A stretch of 64,000 nucleotides of DNA from an uncultured Eubacteriales bacterium (GCA_900318145.1 ONJM01000012.1:1-64000), one strand, 5' to 3'; counted from the first letter of the stretch, positions 22,776 through 31,934 are shown. Numbers and translations: made by a program. The notes: generated by a model from the sequence alone, not told the origin.

Positions 22776-23967
22776 GCCCGGGAGCCTCCGGGGAACCGTT
22801 GCCGCTCCGCCGTCCAAATCCATGGCGCACAGAATGCTGATCTGCGCGGCGCTGGCGGACGGGGAAAGCCTGGTGCGTCCCATTGAGGCATCCGAGGACA
22901 TTCTGGCCACTGCTGACGGACTGCGGGCGCTTGGAGCCGGGATCCGGCAGGAGGGAGATGCCCTGCGGGTGACAGGATGCCGCCCCGCGGAGGCGGAGCA
23001 CGCGGTGATTCCGTGCCGGGAAAGCGGGAGTACGCTGCGGTTTCTGCTGCCGCTGTGCCTGCTGGGCGGAAAGGAAATGACGCTGACGGGAAGCGGACGG
23101 CTGCTGAGCCGGCCGCTGGATGTTTATGAAACGCTGTGCGCGGAACGGGGATTCCGGCTGGAACGCACCGGGCAGGGGATCCGGGTACAGGGCCGGCTGA
23201 AAGCCGGGGAATATACCGTGCGGGGCGACCTTTCCAGCCAGTTTATTACGGGACTGGCATACGCCCTGAGCCTGGTGCCCGGTGAAAGCGTGATCCGGAT
23301 CCTGCCGCCCATCGAAAGCGAACCGTATCTGCGGATGACGCTGGAAGCTATGGCGGCATCCGGTGTGCAGGTATCCCGTCCGACGCCGGAAACACTGCTG
23401 GTTCCCGGCGGCACGGCTTACCGCAGCGGGGAGAAGACTGTGGAAGGAGACTGGTCCAACGCGGCGTTTTTTGAGGCGCTGGCCGCGGCGGGGGATGATA
23501 TCCTTGTGACAGGCCTGCGGGAGGACAGCCTTCAGGGAGACCGGGTCTGCTGGGAATATTTCCGGAGGATCCGGGAAGGCGCCGCGGAAACGGATGTGGC
23601 AGACTGCCCGGATCTTGCGCCGGTGCTGATGGCATTCGCCGCGATGCGCGGCGGCGCCCGGCTGACAGGAACCCGCAGGCTGCGGTTCAAGGAAAGCGAC
23701 CGGGGCGCGGCAATGGCGGAGGAGCTGGCAAAGTTCGGCATCCGGGTTGCAACGGAAGAAAATGAAATCCTGATCGGCGGAGAAAAGCCGCACGCGCCGG
23801 CGGAAATCCTGCAGGGGCACAACGACCACCGGATTGTAATGGCGCTGGCGGTGCTGTGCACGCGCACAGGAGGCGTGATCGACGGCGCGGAAGCGGTACG
23901 CAAGAGCTATCCGGCGTTCTGGGACGCGCTGCGTTCCATCGGAGCGAACCTGACGGTCAGTAATTAA
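22759..23967 (+). CDS. aroA: 3-phosphoshikimate 1-carboxyvinyltransferase (EPSP synthase)
   Basis: A 402-aa enzyme joining PEP to shikimate-3-phosphate. Motifs: PPSKSMAHRMLICAALADG (S3P and PEP site), ESGSTLRFLLPL, SSQFITGL, RFKESDR and HNDHRIVMAL. The region equivalent to the glyphosate-contact GNAGT loop reads RESGS, which is typical of class II/III-like EPSP synthases, but tolerance cannot be judged by eye. Length is slightly short (usual 420-430). It overlaps aroQ by 17 bases and precedes tyrA by 13, inside the operon. Confidence 0.94.
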   Translation: MRVTIEPGSLRGTVAAPPSKSMAHRMLICAALADGESLVRPIEASEDILATADGLRALGAGIRQEGDALRVTGCRPAEAEHAVIPCRESGSTLRFLLPLCLLGGKEMTLTGSGRLLSRPLDVYETLCAERGFRLERTGQGIRVQGRLKAGEYTVRGDLSSQFITGLAYALSLVPGESVIRILPPIESEPYLRMTLEAMAASGVQVSRPTPETLLVPGGTAYRSGEKTVEGDWSNAAFFEALAAAGDDILVTGLREDSLQGDRVCWEYFRRIREGAAETDVADCPDLAPVLMAFAAMRGGARLTGTRRLRFKESDRGAAMAEELAKFGIRVATEENEILIGGEKPHAPAEILQGHNDHRIVMALAVLCTRTGGVIDGAEAVRKSYPAFWDALRSIGANLTVSN

Positions 23968-23980
23968 CGGAGAAACGGTT

Positions 23981-24844
23981 ATGGAATGGATTACGAAGAA
24001 GAATGTGCTGATTGCCGGCCTGGGACTGATGGGCGGAAGCTACGCCCGGGCGCTGAAACGGCTGGGATTTCATGTCATGGCCCTGGACAGGGACGAGGAA
24101 GCGGTTTCCTATGCTCTGCGGGAGAGAATCATCTCCGAAGGTGCGGCGGGTGAGAACGACGAACTGGTCCGCAAGGCGGACGCGGTGATCCTGGCGCTGT
24201 ATCCCGGCATTGTTCCGCAGTGGGTGCAGGAACATCAGCATCTTTTCCAGCCGGGCATTATGATGACGGATGTGACGGGCGTCAAACGGCAAATCGTCTA
24301 CAAGGTGCAGGAAATCCTGCGGAAGGATGTGGAGTTCATTGCCGCGCATCCCATGGCCGGCCGGGAGCTGAGCGGCGTACAGCACAGCGACGACCGGATT
24401 TTCCGGGACGCCAACTATATCATTGTACCGACACTGCAGAATACCGCGAAGGGAATCGAATGGTGCGGCATGCTGGGAAAACTGCTCGGATGCGGGAAGA
24501 TCACCGTGCTTTCCCCGGAGGAGCACGACGATATGATCGCCTTTGTTTCCCAGCTGACGCACTGCATCGCGGTTTCCCTGATGACCTGCAGCGACAACAC
24601 TCACCTGTCGGACTACACGGGGGATTCCTTCCGCGACCTGACACGGATCGCCCGGATCAACGACGGGATGTGGAGCGAACTGTTCATGATGAACCGGGAA
24701 CCGCTCCTGGCGCAGATGGATACCTTCCTGAAGGAGCTGACGGAGTTCAGGAAAATGCTGGCGGAGGGCGATGTGGAAGGCATGCGGGAAAAGATGCGGA
24801 TTTCCACGCAGCGCCGCGCTGCGTTCAATAAACCGAACCAGTAA
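23981..24844 (+). CDS. tyrA: Prephenate dehydrogenase
   Basis: A 287-aa enzyme oxidising prephenate to 4-hydroxyphenylpyruvate, the tyrosine branch from chorismate. The Rossmann motif GLGLMGGSYARAL lies at about residues 13-25, and AAHPMAGRELSGVQHSD is the prephenate-site signature with the catalytic histidine. No ACT or chorismate mutase domain is attached, so feedback control by tyrosine through ACT is not expected. GGAGAAACGG precedes the ATG. It is the last gene of the aro operon, ended by a perfect hairpin. No pheA or chorismate mutase is in the window. Confidence 0.92.
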   Translation: MEWITKKNVLIAGLGLMGGSYARALKRLGFHVMALDRDEEAVSYALRERIISEGAAGENDELVRKADAVILALYPGIVPQWVQEHQHLFQPGIMMTDVTGVKRQIVYKVQEILRKDVEFIAAHPMAGRELSGVQHSDDRIFRDANYIIVPTLQNTAKGIEWCGMLGKLLGCGKITVLSPEEHDDMIAFVSQLTHCIAVSLMTCSDNTHLSDYTGDSFRDLTRIARINDGMWSELFMMNREPLLAQMDTFLKELTEFRKMLAEGDVEGMREKMRISTQRRAAFNKPNQ

Positions 24845-24855
24845 TGCGCCATACC

Positions 24856-24894
24856 GGAAACGCCCTGTGAGATCTGGTCTCACAGGGCGTTTCC
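24856..24894. terminator. Bidirectional terminator between tyrA and the DUF1846 gene
   Basis: A 17-bp perfect inverted repeat (GGAAACGCCCTGTGAGA and its complement) with a five-base loop lies between converging genes. The weak T content suits both directions. Confidence 0.8.
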
Positions 24895-24906
24895 ATAATA
24901 TGAAGC

Positions 24907-26388
24907 TTATTTGTGGTAGAGCTTGTGGCTCTGATAGCTGGGATCACAGGTGAGGTTCAGCCCGAGGCGGCGGAAGGTATTGTCGTCCACCGCGGGGAGA
25001 ATTACCGTGGAATGCGCTTCGCAGTCCTTCAGCAGCGGCAGCATGCTCAGCGCTTTGGCAGCGTTAGGATCGGAGGCGGCGGACACGGACAGGGCCACCA
25101 GCACCTCGTCGGAATGAAGACGCGGATTGTGCTGCCCCAGGTACCGGCACTTCAGCTCCTGCACAGGCTCGATGACCTCCGGAGGGATCAGGTGTGTATC
25201 CTTGGGAATATTGCCCAGGCGCTTGACCGCGTTCAGGATGACCGCGGCGGAAGGCCCCAGCAGGTCCGTGGTTTTGCCGGTGACAATTTCGCCTTCAGGC
25301 AGTTCTATCGCCAGGGCGGGATTGGCGGTGGTTTCCGCTCTCTCCCGGGCGGCGGCGATGACCGGGCGCAGCGAATCATCCAGGTTCAGGTGCTTCATGA
25401 GGAGGCGGATCTTCTCGGCTTCCTCCCGGGCAGCATGGCCCTGCAGGAAGGAACAGCGCGCGGCGTAATACCGGCGGAGGATTTCCTTTTCAGCGGCTTT
25501 ACGGCACACCAGATCGTCCGTAATGCACATGCCGACCATGTTGACGCCCATGTCCGTGGGACTTTTGTAGGGGGATTTCCCCCAGACGCGCTCGAAGAGC
25601 GCGTTGAGCACGGGGAAGATTTCAATATCCCGATTATAGTTTACCGTGGTTTCGCCGTAAGCGTCCAGGTGATAGGGATCGATCATATTCACATCGCTCA
25701 GATCCGCCGTGGCGGCTTCGTAGGCAACGTTCACAGGATGCTTCAGGGGAAGGTTCCAGATGGGGAAGGTTTCAAACTTGGCGTAACCGGCTTTGATGCC
25801 GCGGCGGTTTTCCTGATACAGCTGGCTGAGGCAGGTGGCCATTTTTCCGCTGCCGGGGCCGGGCGCCGTGACCAATACCAGGGGCCGGGAGGTTTCCACA
25901 TAGTCGTTGCGGCCGAAACCTTCGTCGCTGACGATGTGCTCAATATCGGTGGGATACCCTTCGATGGGGTAATGGCGGTAGGTGTGGATTCCCAGGGAAT
26001 TCAGGCGCTGCTCAAAGGCAATAGCGGCGGGCTGGTTTGCCCAGCGGGTCAGTACGACGGAACCGACATACAGGCCGATGCCGCGGAACGCGTCGATCAG
26101 GCGGAGGGTGTCCAGGTCGTAGGTGATGCCGAGATCACCGCGGACCTTGCTCTTTTCGATATCATCGGCGTTGATGACGATGATGATTTCTTCCTTGTCC
26201 TTCAGTTTCAGGAGCATCTGCACCTTGCTGTCCGGCTGAAAACCGGGCAGAACGCGGCTGGCATGGAAATCGTCGAACAGTTTGCCGCCCAGCTCCAGAT
26301 ACAGCTTTCCGCCGAACTCATCAATCCGCTGGATAATCCGTTCGGACTGCATCCGCGTATACCGATTGTGATCGAAACCGATTTTCAT
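24907..26388 (-). CDS. DUF1846 family protein
   Basis: About 493 aa from the ATG at 26388, which has GGAGGTG six bases upstream; an upstream in-frame start at 26415 lacks one. The N-terminus MKIGFDHNRYTRMQSERIIQ and the block VTAPGPGSGKMATCLSQLY (P-loop-like) are hallmarks of DUF1846, a large soluble two-domain protein common in Firmicutes. Structures are known for the family, but I know of no established reaction. The GPGSGK segment suggests nucleotide or phosphate binding. It is monocistronic, convergent with the aro operon and divergent from the SRP RNA gene. Confidence 0.88.
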   Translation of the reverse strand: MKIGFDHNRYTRMQSERIIQRIDEFGGKLYLELGGKLFDDFHASRVLPGFQPDSKVQMLLKLKDKEEIIIVINADDIEKSKVRGDLGITYDLDTLRLIDAFRGIGLYVGSVVLTRWANQPAAIAFEQRLNSLGIHTYRHYPIEGYPTDIEHIVSDEGFGRNDYVETSRPLVLVTAPGPGSGKMATCLSQLYQENRRGIKAGYAKFETFPIWNLPLKHPVNVAYEAATADLSDVNMIDPYHLDAYGETTVNYNRDIEIFPVLNALFERVWGKSPYKSPTDMGVNMVGMCITDDLVCRKAAEKEILRRYYAARCSFLQGHAAREEAEKIRLLMKHLNLDDSLRPVIAAARERAETTANPALAIELPEGEIVTGKTTDLLGPSAAVILNAVKRLGNIPKDTHLIPPEVIEPVQELKCRYLGQHNPRLHSDEVLVALSVSAASDPNAAKALSMLPLLKDCEAHSTVILPAVDDNTFRRLGLNLTCDPSYQSHKLYHK

Positions 26389-26498
26389 AGCCGCACCTCC
26401 AGAGCAAACTTTCACAACGGATCAATTCTACCCCTGCTCCGCCGGCGGGGTCAATGCCAAATCCAGCCAAAAACAGAAAGAAACGAAAAAAAACCGGC

Positions 26499-26527
26499 TT
26501 GCATTTCAACGGGAAAGAGGCTATACT
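26499..26527 (+). promoter_or_regulatory. Promoter of the SRP RNA gene
   Basis: TTGCAT, exactly 17 bases, TATACT, about 8 bases before the mature 5' end, as expected for a stable RNA gene. Confidence 0.75.
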
Positions 26528-26534
26528 TACCCTT

Positions 26535-26661
26535 GCCGTGTGCGCGATGAAGACTGGGTCCCGTGCGATCTTTCGGTGTGAACCCTGTCAGGTCCTGACG
26601 GAAGCAGCAGTAAGCATTTGACGGATGTGCTGCGGGGCTGCCCGATCTGAGCGTATACGGT
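26535..26661 (+). ncRNA. ffs: Signal recognition particle RNA (bacterial small type)
   Basis: The ends pair over 10 bp: CCGTGTGCGC (26536-26545) with GCGTATACGG (26651-26660), including two G-U pairs. The middle holds the universally conserved SRP domain IV, GTGTGAACCCTGTCAGGTCC and GGAAGCAGCAGTAAGC, which binds Ffh. The length of about 127 nt suits small SRP RNAs lacking the Alu domain. A T-run follows the 3' end. It guides co-translational membrane targeting. Confidence 0.93.
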
Positions 26662-26679
26662 TTTTCCTTTGTACAGGTC

Positions 26680-26708
26680 TTTGTGTGACAGGGGAAGTAT
26701 GTTATACT
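26680..26708 (+). promoter_or_regulatory. Promoter of glyA
   Basis: TTTGTG, 17 bases, TATACT, about 50 bases upstream of the glyA start. Confidence 0.55.
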
Positions 26709-26759
26709 CTTATCCGGCTCTGACGCAGAGCAGAACACACAGACGGGAGATTTTCGCAT

Positions 26760-27995
26760 ATGGAACTGGAACTGATCCGCAAGGTTGACCCGCAGGTGGC
26801 GGACGCGATTGGAATGGAGCTGGAGAGGCAGCGCACGCACATTGAGCTGATCGCCAGCGAGAACTTTGTTTCCCCGGCAGTGATGGCCGCAATGGGCTCC
26901 TGCCTGACCAACAAATATGCGGAAGGCTATCCCGGCAAACGTTACTACGGCGGCTGCGAATATGTGGATATCGTGGAGGAGCTTGCGCGGCAGCGGGCCT
27001 GCAGGCTTTTCGGCGCGGACCACGCGAATGTACAGCCCCACAGCGGCGCGCAGGCCAATACGGCTGTTTATTTTGCCATGCTGAAGCCCGGCGACACCGT
27101 GATGGGCATGAACCTGTCCCACGGCGGGCACCTGACCCACGGAAGCCCGGTGAACCTCAGCGGTTCCTATTTCAATTTTGTTCCCTACGGCGTTTCTCCC
27201 GAAACAGAGGTTATCGATTATGACGACGTGCGCCGCCTGGCGCTGGAATGCAGGCCGAAGCTGATCGTGGCAGGCGCTTCCGCCTATCCGCGGATTATTG
27301 ACTTCAAAGCACTGCGCGCCATCGCGGACGAAACCGGCGCGATGCTGATGGTGGATATGGCGCACATTGCCGGCCTGGTGGCGGCGGGCGAGCATCCCAG
27401 CCCCGTGCCTTACGCGGACTTTGTGACGACCACCACCCACAAGACCCTGCGCGGACCCCGCGGCGGCATGATTCTCTGCCGCGCTGAATATGCCAAGGCG
27501 ATTGACAAGGCAATCTTCCCGGGCACCCAGGGCGGACCCCTGGAGCACGTGATCGCTGCCAAAGCGGTATCCTTCGCGGAAGCGCTGACGGATGAGTTCA
27601 AGGCTTATCAGCACCAGATCATACTGAACGCCAAGGCGATGGAGAACGCTTTCCGGGAGGAAAACGTCCGCATGGTTTCCGGCGGTACGGATAACCATCT
27701 GCTGCTGCTGGACTTCACCGGCACCGAGATGACCGGAAAGGCAATGGAAAGCCTGCTGGAGGACGCCAACATCACCGTCAACAAGAACACCGTGCCCAAC
27801 GAGACACGCAGCCCCTTCGTCACCAGCGGCATCCGTGTCGGTACGCCCGCTGCGACAACCCGCGGCCTGAAGGAAGCGGAAATGGCGCAGGTCGCGCGCT
27901 GGATCGCGAAGGTTTTCCGGGAAGGCGAAGCCGCCGTGCCCGCTGTACGGAAGAAAGTTGAGGCCCTTATGGCCAACTACCCGCTGTACACCTGA
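26760..27995 (+). CDS. glyA: Serine hydroxymethyltransferase
   Basis: A 411-aa PLP enzyme interconverting serine and glycine while charging tetrahydrofolate with one carbon. Signatures: [65 protein letters not shown], and [15 protein letters not shown], whose lysine forms the PLP Schiff base. Length is normal. It has GACGGGAG upstream of the ATG, its own promoter after the SRP RNA gene, and a terminator, so it is monocistronic. Confidence 0.96.
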   Translation: MELELIRKVDPQVADAIGMELERQRTHIELIASENFVSPAVMAAMGSCLTNKYAEGYPGKRYYGGCEYVDIVEELARQRACRLFGADHANVQPHSGAQANTAVYFAMLKPGDTVMGMNLSHGGHLTHGSPVNLSGSYFNFVPYGVSPETEVIDYDDVRRLALECRPKLIVAGASAYPRIIDFKALRAIADETGAMLMVDMAHIAGLVAAGEHPSPVPYADFVTTTTHKTLRGPRGGMILCRAEYAKAIDKAIFPGTQGGPLEHVIAAKAVSFAEALTDEFKAYQHQIILNAKAMENAFREENVRMVSGGTDNHLLLLDFTGTEMTGKAMESLLEDANITVNKNTVPNETRSPFVTSGIRVGTPAATTRGLKEAEMAQVARWIAKVFREGEAAVPAVRKKVEALMANYPLYT

Positions 27996-28019
27996 AACAT
28001 CCGTAAAACAGAACAACCG

Positions 28020-28049
28020 GAACGGCCTCCTGAACGGGGCCGTTCTTTT
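28020..28049 (+). terminator. Terminator of glyA
   Basis: GAACGGCC/GGCCGTTC stem followed by TTTTA. Confidence 0.85.
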
Positions 28050-28072
28050 ATGCCGCCGAGAGGCTGAAAACC

Positions 28073-28100
28073 TTGACAAGCAAAGGGTTGGCGATATAAA
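28073..28100 (+). promoter_or_regulatory. Promoter of prfC
   Basis: A perfect TTGACA, 16 bases, then TATAAA. Confidence 0.65.
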
Positions 28101-28170
28101 ATACACCGTTGCGTTTCCCGCTGGAGCGGGAACGCGGCCTGAAATCATCCATGAAGGACGGAGGAATCCT

Positions 28171-29787
28171 ATGCTGCCTGCCAACGATACGCCGGAATTC
28201 CGCAGCCTGCTGCATGAACAGGTTGAAAAGCGGCGTACCTTTGCGATTATTTCTCACCCGGACGCCGGCAAAACCACGCTGACGGAAAAGCTGCTGCTGT
28301 ACGGCGGCGCCATCCGCAGCGCCGGCAGCGTCAAAGCCCGGAAGACGGACAAGCACGCGACCTCCGACTGGATGGAGATTGAAAAGCAGCGCGGCATTTC
28401 CGTTACCAGCTCCGCCATGCAGTTCGTGTACGACGGATACAGGATCAATATTCTGGATACGCCCGGTCACCAGGACTTCTCTGAAGACACCTACCGGGTG
28501 CTGGTGGCAGCGGACGCGGCGGTGATGCTGCTGGACGCGGCCAAGGGCGTGGAAGCGCAGACCATCAAGCTGTTCAAGGTCTGCCGGATGCGGAATATTC
28601 CGATTTTCACATTCGTAAACAAGATGGACCGGGCCGCCAAGGATCCTTTTTCCCTGATGGAAGAGCTGGAGCAGGTCCTGGGGATCCGGTCCTGCCCCAT
28701 CAACTGGCCCATCGGCGTGGACGGCGATTTCCAGGGCGTTTACCACCGGGATACGAAGACAGTGGAGCTGTATACCGGCGGAGACCACGGGAAAAAGATG
28801 GTGGAGAAGACGGATATCGCCATTGACGATCCGGCGCTGGAGCAGGCGCTGGACCGGCATTACCGGGATCGGCTGCGGGAGGAAATCGAGCTGCTGGACG
28901 AGGCGGGCGATGAGTTTGACCTGGAGAAGGTACGCCGCGGGGAACTGACGCCGATGTTCTTCGGCTCCGCGGTGACGAACTTCGGCGTGGAACCGTTCCT
29001 GGACCGGTTTCTGAGCTTTACGCCGCCGCCGCTGCCCCGGGAGAGCGACATAGGCGTCATCACGCCGGAGGAGCCCTATTTTTCCGGGTTTATCTTCAAG
29101 ATCCAGGCCAATATGAATCCTGCCCACAGGGACCGGCTGGCTTTCATGCGGATCGTGAGCGGCGCTTTCGAAAAGGGCATGGAGGTTTGGCACAGCGGTA
29201 CAAACAAACCGGTGGCGCTGAAGCAGCCCCAGCAGTTTATGGCGGACGAGCGGGAAGCGGTGGAGGAAGCCTGGGCCGGGGATATCATCGGCCTGTTCGA
29301 TCCCGGGATTTACCGGCTGGGGGATACGCTGAGCACCGGACCGAAGCTGCACTACGCCAATATTCCCGTTTTCGCGCCTGAATTTTTCAACCGGGTGCGG
29401 CCGATGGACAGCATGAAGCGCAAACAGTTCCAGAAGGGAATCAGCCAGCTGGCCGAGGAAGGCGCCATTCAGACGTTTATCCGCACTGAGACAGGGCGGG
29501 AGGAATTCATGGTCGGCGTGGTTGGCGTGCTGCAGTTTGAGGTTCTGGAGCACCGGCTGCGGACGGAATACCAGACGGAAATCGTGATGGAAGGGATGCC
29601 TTTCCGGTACGTGCGCTGGGTTGTGAAGACCCCGAAGCCCGTGGAGGATCTGAAGCTGACGTCCACATCCGGCAGGGCAAAGGACAGCCACGGACGGGAT
29701 GTACTGCTGTTTGAGAATGAGTGGAGCATCCGGCTGGCGTGCGAGAACAACGAAGGCCTGGAGCTGACGGAGACCGCGGAACGGTGA
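28171..29787 (+). CDS. prfC: Peptide chain release factor 3
   Basis: A 538-aa translational GTPase that removes RF1/RF2 from the ribosome after termination. Motifs: G1 SHPDAGKTT, KQRGISVTSS in switch I, G3 DTPGHQDF, G4 NKMD, and RF3-specific sequence such as ARKTDKHATSDWMEIEKQRG. The ATG at 28171 follows GGAGGAAT. The longer frame back into glyA is an artefact. It is followed after about 50 bases by typA, another translational GTPase, so this stretch groups three such factors with tRNA genes just downstream. Confidence 0.96.
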   Translation: MLPANDTPEFRSLLHEQVEKRRTFAIISHPDAGKTTLTEKLLLYGGAIRSAGSVKARKTDKHATSDWMEIEKQRGISVTSSAMQFVYDGYRINILDTPGHQDFSEDTYRVLVAADAAVMLLDAAKGVEAQTIKLFKVCRMRNIPIFTFVNKMDRAAKDPFSLMEELEQVLGIRSCPINWPIGVDGDFQGVYHRDTKTVELYTGGDHGKKMVEKTDIAIDDPALEQALDRHYRDRLREEIELLDEAGDEFDLEKVRRGELTPMFFGSAVTNFGVEPFLDRFLSFTPPPLPRESDIGVITPEEPYFSGFIFKIQANMNPAHRDRLAFMRIVSGAFEKGMEVWHSGTNKPVALKQPQQFMADEREAVEEAWAGDIIGLFDPGIYRLGDTLSTGPKLHYANIPVFAPEFFNRVRPMDSMKRKQFQKGISQLAEEGAIQTFIRTETGREEFMVGVVGVLQFEVLEHRLRTEYQTEIVMEGMPFRYVRWVVKTPKPVEDLKLTSTSGRAKDSHGRDVLLFENEWSIRLACENNEGLELTETAER

Positions 29788-29838
29788 GACCGGCGGCCGG
29801 AAAGGCTGCCGTCCGGAATACAGAAAGTAAGGTAGAAT

Positions 29839-31671
29839 ATGATCAGGGAAGATATCAGAAATATAGCGATTATCGCGCACGTGGACCACGGCAAGACGAC
29901 GCTGGTGGACCAGATGCTGAAGCAGGGCGGTGTATACCGGGAAAACCAGCAGACCGTGGACCGGGTTATGGACTCCAACGATCTGGAACGGGAACGCGGC
30001 ATTACCATCCTGAGCAAGAATACCGCCGTACATTACCGGAACCATAAAATCAACATCGTGGACACGCCCGGGCACGCCGATTTCGGCGGCGAGGTGGAGC
30101 GCGTGCTGAAGATGGTGGACGGCGTGCTGCTGCTGGTGGACAGCTTTGAGGGTCCCATGCCCCAGACACGGTTCGTGCTGAAAAAAGCGCTGGAGCTGAA
30201 GCTGAAGGTGCTGATCGTGATCAACAAGGTGGACCGGCCGGATGCGCGGTGCGACGAAGTTGTGAACGAGATTCTGGACCTGCTGATCGACCTGGAAGCG
30301 GACGAAAGCACCATCGAGAATCCCATTCTGTACGTTTCCGCCCGGAAGGGCACCGCGACGCTGGATCTTGAGCAGCCGGGAACGGACCTGCAGCCCCTGT
30401 TTGACGCGATTCTGCAGTATATTCCGGCGCCGGAAGGCGACGCGGAAGGACCGGCGCAGGTGCTGATTTCCACGATCGATTACAGCGAATATGTCGGCCG
30501 GATCGGTGTGGGCCGTATCGTCCGCGGGAAATTTACGGAAGGCATGAACGTGGTGCATACCAACCTGGAAACCGGCGCTGTCAGCCCCGTATGGCGGCTG
30601 GGAGGGCTGTTCCAGTACGACGGCCTGAAGCGGGTGAACGCTTCGGAAGTCGGCATGGGCGACATTGTGGCCCTGTACGGCGCGGAGGATCTCTCCATCG
30701 GCGATACGGTGTGCGATCCCGCAAAGGTGGAAGGCCTGCCCTTTGTGAAGATTTCCGAGCCCACGGTGACCATGACGTTCTCCGTGAACGACAGTCCCTT
30801 CGCGGGCCGGGAGGGCCAGTACGTCACCAGCCGCCACCTGCGGGCACGGCTGATGCGGGAGCTGCAGACGGACGTTTCCCTGCGGGTAAACGATACCCAG
30901 ACGACGGATTCCTTCGAGGTGTGCGGCCGGGGCGAGCTGCACCTGTCCATCCTGATTGAGAATATGCGGCGGCAGGGATATGAATTTGCCGTGAGCAAGC
31001 CCCGCGTGATCTATAAGGAAATTGACGGAGTGAAGTGCGAGCCGGTGGAACGGCTGATCGTGGATACGCCTCAGGCCAGCGCCGGCGCGGTGATCGAGAA
31101 GATCGGCCGGCGGCGCGGAACGCTGGAGCACATGAGCGGCAGCGACCGGGTGCGCCTGGAGTTTCTGGTGCCTTCCAGGGGCTTGTTCGGGTACAGGAGC
31201 GAATTCATGACCGATACCCGCGGTGAGGGTATTATGTCCTCCGTATTCGAGCGGTATGAGCCTGTGAAGGGCGACATTCCGCACCGGAACGCAGGGGCCC
31301 TGATCTGCTTCGAGACCGGCGTTACCACGAGCTACGGCCTGTTCTACTCCCAGGAGCGGGGCACGCTGTTCATCGGCGCCGGCGAAAACGTATACATGGG
31401 TATGATCTGCGGACAGAACGCGCGGCCGGGAGACCTGGTCGTGAACGTGTGCAAGCAGAAGCATGTGACCAATATGCGGAACGCGTCCGCTTCCGAAGAC
31501 GCCATGCGCCTGATTTCCGTACATCCCCTGACGCTGGAGGAATGCCTGGAGTTCATCGACGACGACGAGCTGCTGGAGATCACTCCGGAGCATCTGCGGA
31601 TGCGGAAACGCCAGCTGGATCATTCCCTGCGGGCCAAGGCCCGGAGCAAGGGCGAGGAAGCCTGGACATAA
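29839..31671 (+). CDS. typA: Ribosome-binding GTPase TypA/BipA
   Basis: A 610-aa translational GTPase needed for ribosome assembly or function under stress or low temperature. Motifs: G1 AHVDHGKTTLVDQML (13-27), ERERGITILSKNTA, G3 DTPGHADFGG, G4 NKVDRPDAR. The C-terminal BipA-specific domain includes FLVPSRGLFGYRSEF and NVCKQKHVTNMRNASASEDA. Length is as expected. It lies 51 bases after prfC and is probably co-transcribed; the GCCGGGAGA/TCTCCCGGC repeat just downstream overlaps the tRNA promoter. Confidence 0.96.
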   Translation: MIREDIRNIAIIAHVDHGKTTLVDQMLKQGGVYRENQQTVDRVMDSNDLERERGITILSKNTAVHYRNHKINIVDTPGHADFGGEVERVLKMVDGVLLLVDSFEGPMPQTRFVLKKALELKLKVLIVINKVDRPDARCDEVVNEILDLLIDLEADESTIENPILYVSARKGTATLDLEQPGTDLQPLFDAILQYIPAPEGDAEGPAQVLISTIDYSEYVGRIGVGRIVRGKFTEGMNVVHTNLETGAVSPVWRLGGLFQYDGLKRVNASEVGMGDIVALYGAEDLSIGDTVCDPAKVEGLPFVKISEPTVTMTFSVNDSPFAGREGQYVTSRHLRARLMRELQTDVSLRVNDTQTTDSFEVCGRGELHLSILIENMRRQGYEFAVSKPRVIYKEIDGVKCEPVERLIVDTPQASAGAVIEKIGRRRGTLEHMSGSDRVRLEFLVPSRGLFGYRSEFMTDTRGEGIMSSVFERYEPVKGDIPHRNAGALICFETGVTTSYGLFYSQERGTLFIGAGENVYMGMICGQNARPGDLVVNVCKQKHVTNMRNASASEDAMRLISVHPLTLEECLEFIDDDELLEITPEHLRMRKRQLDHSLRAKARSKGEEAWT

Positions 31672-31687
31672 AAAGCTGACAGAAAAA

Positions 31688-31726
31688 GCCGGGAGAGAAG
31701 AAAAAAAGGTTGACACTCTCCCGGCC
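31688..31726 (+). terminator. Inverted repeat after typA, overlapping the tRNA promoter
   Basis: GCCGGGAGA and TCTCCCGGC flank an A-rich loop that contains the -35 TTGACA of the tRNA promoter. There is no T-tract on the plus strand, so termination is uncertain; it could couple typA read-through to tRNA promoter access. Confidence 0.45.
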
Positions 31727-31738
31727 CTCTGCTATAAT
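31710..31738 (+). promoter_or_regulatory. Consensus promoter of the tRNA genes
   Basis: TTGACA, exactly 17 bases, TATAAT: a perfect sigma-70-type promoter 24 bases upstream of tRNA-Gln. Confidence 0.9.
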
Positions 31739-31761
31739 ATCGCCTGCGGTTAATCCGCCGA

Positions 31762-31832
31762 TGGGGAATGGTGTAACGGCAGCACCTACGACTCTGACTC
31801 GTATTGTCTAGGTTCGAATCCTAGTTCCCCAG
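31762..31832 (+). tRNA. tRNA-Gln (anticodon CTG)
   Basis: Acceptor TGGGGAA/TTCCCCA with G discriminator, D-arm GTGTAACGGCAGCAC, anticodon stem TACGA/TCGTA around CTCTGAC (anticodon CTG), and T-arm CTAGGTTCGAATCCTAG. The U1-A72 start is typical for tRNA-Gln. CCA is not encoded. It reads CAG codons. glnS lies 6 kb away. Confidence 0.93.
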
Positions 31833-31842
31833 CGCTTTTTTT

Positions 31843-31879
31843 GGCTCCGTAAACACGGGTTCGAATCCCGTCGGAGCTG
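31843..31879 (+). pseudogene. Collapsed tRNA-Glu lacking the D and anticodon arms
   Basis: GGCTCCG (5' acceptor) pairs with CGGAGCT, and ACGGG-TTCGAAT-CCCGT is a perfect T-arm, but only TAAAC separates the 5' acceptor from the T-arm. The GTAACACGGGTTCGAATCCCG context is that of bacterial tRNA-Glu. About 38 bases, comprising the D-arm, anticodon arm and variable loop, are missing, with a GT microhomology at the likely junction. As written it cannot decode. It is either a deletion pseudogene or an assembly collapse. Confidence 0.8.
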
Positions 31880-31880
31880 C

Positions 31881-31920
31881 TTTTTTTATACCCTGCGGAA
31901 ACGGCAGGTATTTTTTTTTT
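31881..31920 (+). terminator. Terminator of the tRNA unit
   Basis: ATACCcTGC/GCAGGTAT stem (one bulge) followed by ten T residues. Confidence 0.85.
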
Positions 31921-31934
31921 GCCGTTTTCCGGAT

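Noticed and set aside
24913..28184. Long frames opposite the DUF1846 gene and glyA
   Set aside because: Both sense genes are clear family members; the opposite frames show no motif and no ribosome-binding site.
28048..31716. A 1222-codon open frame on the minus strand
   Set aside because: It lies exactly opposite prfC and typA, which are certain. Its His/Gln/Pro-rich translation is the mirror of GC-rich codon bias.
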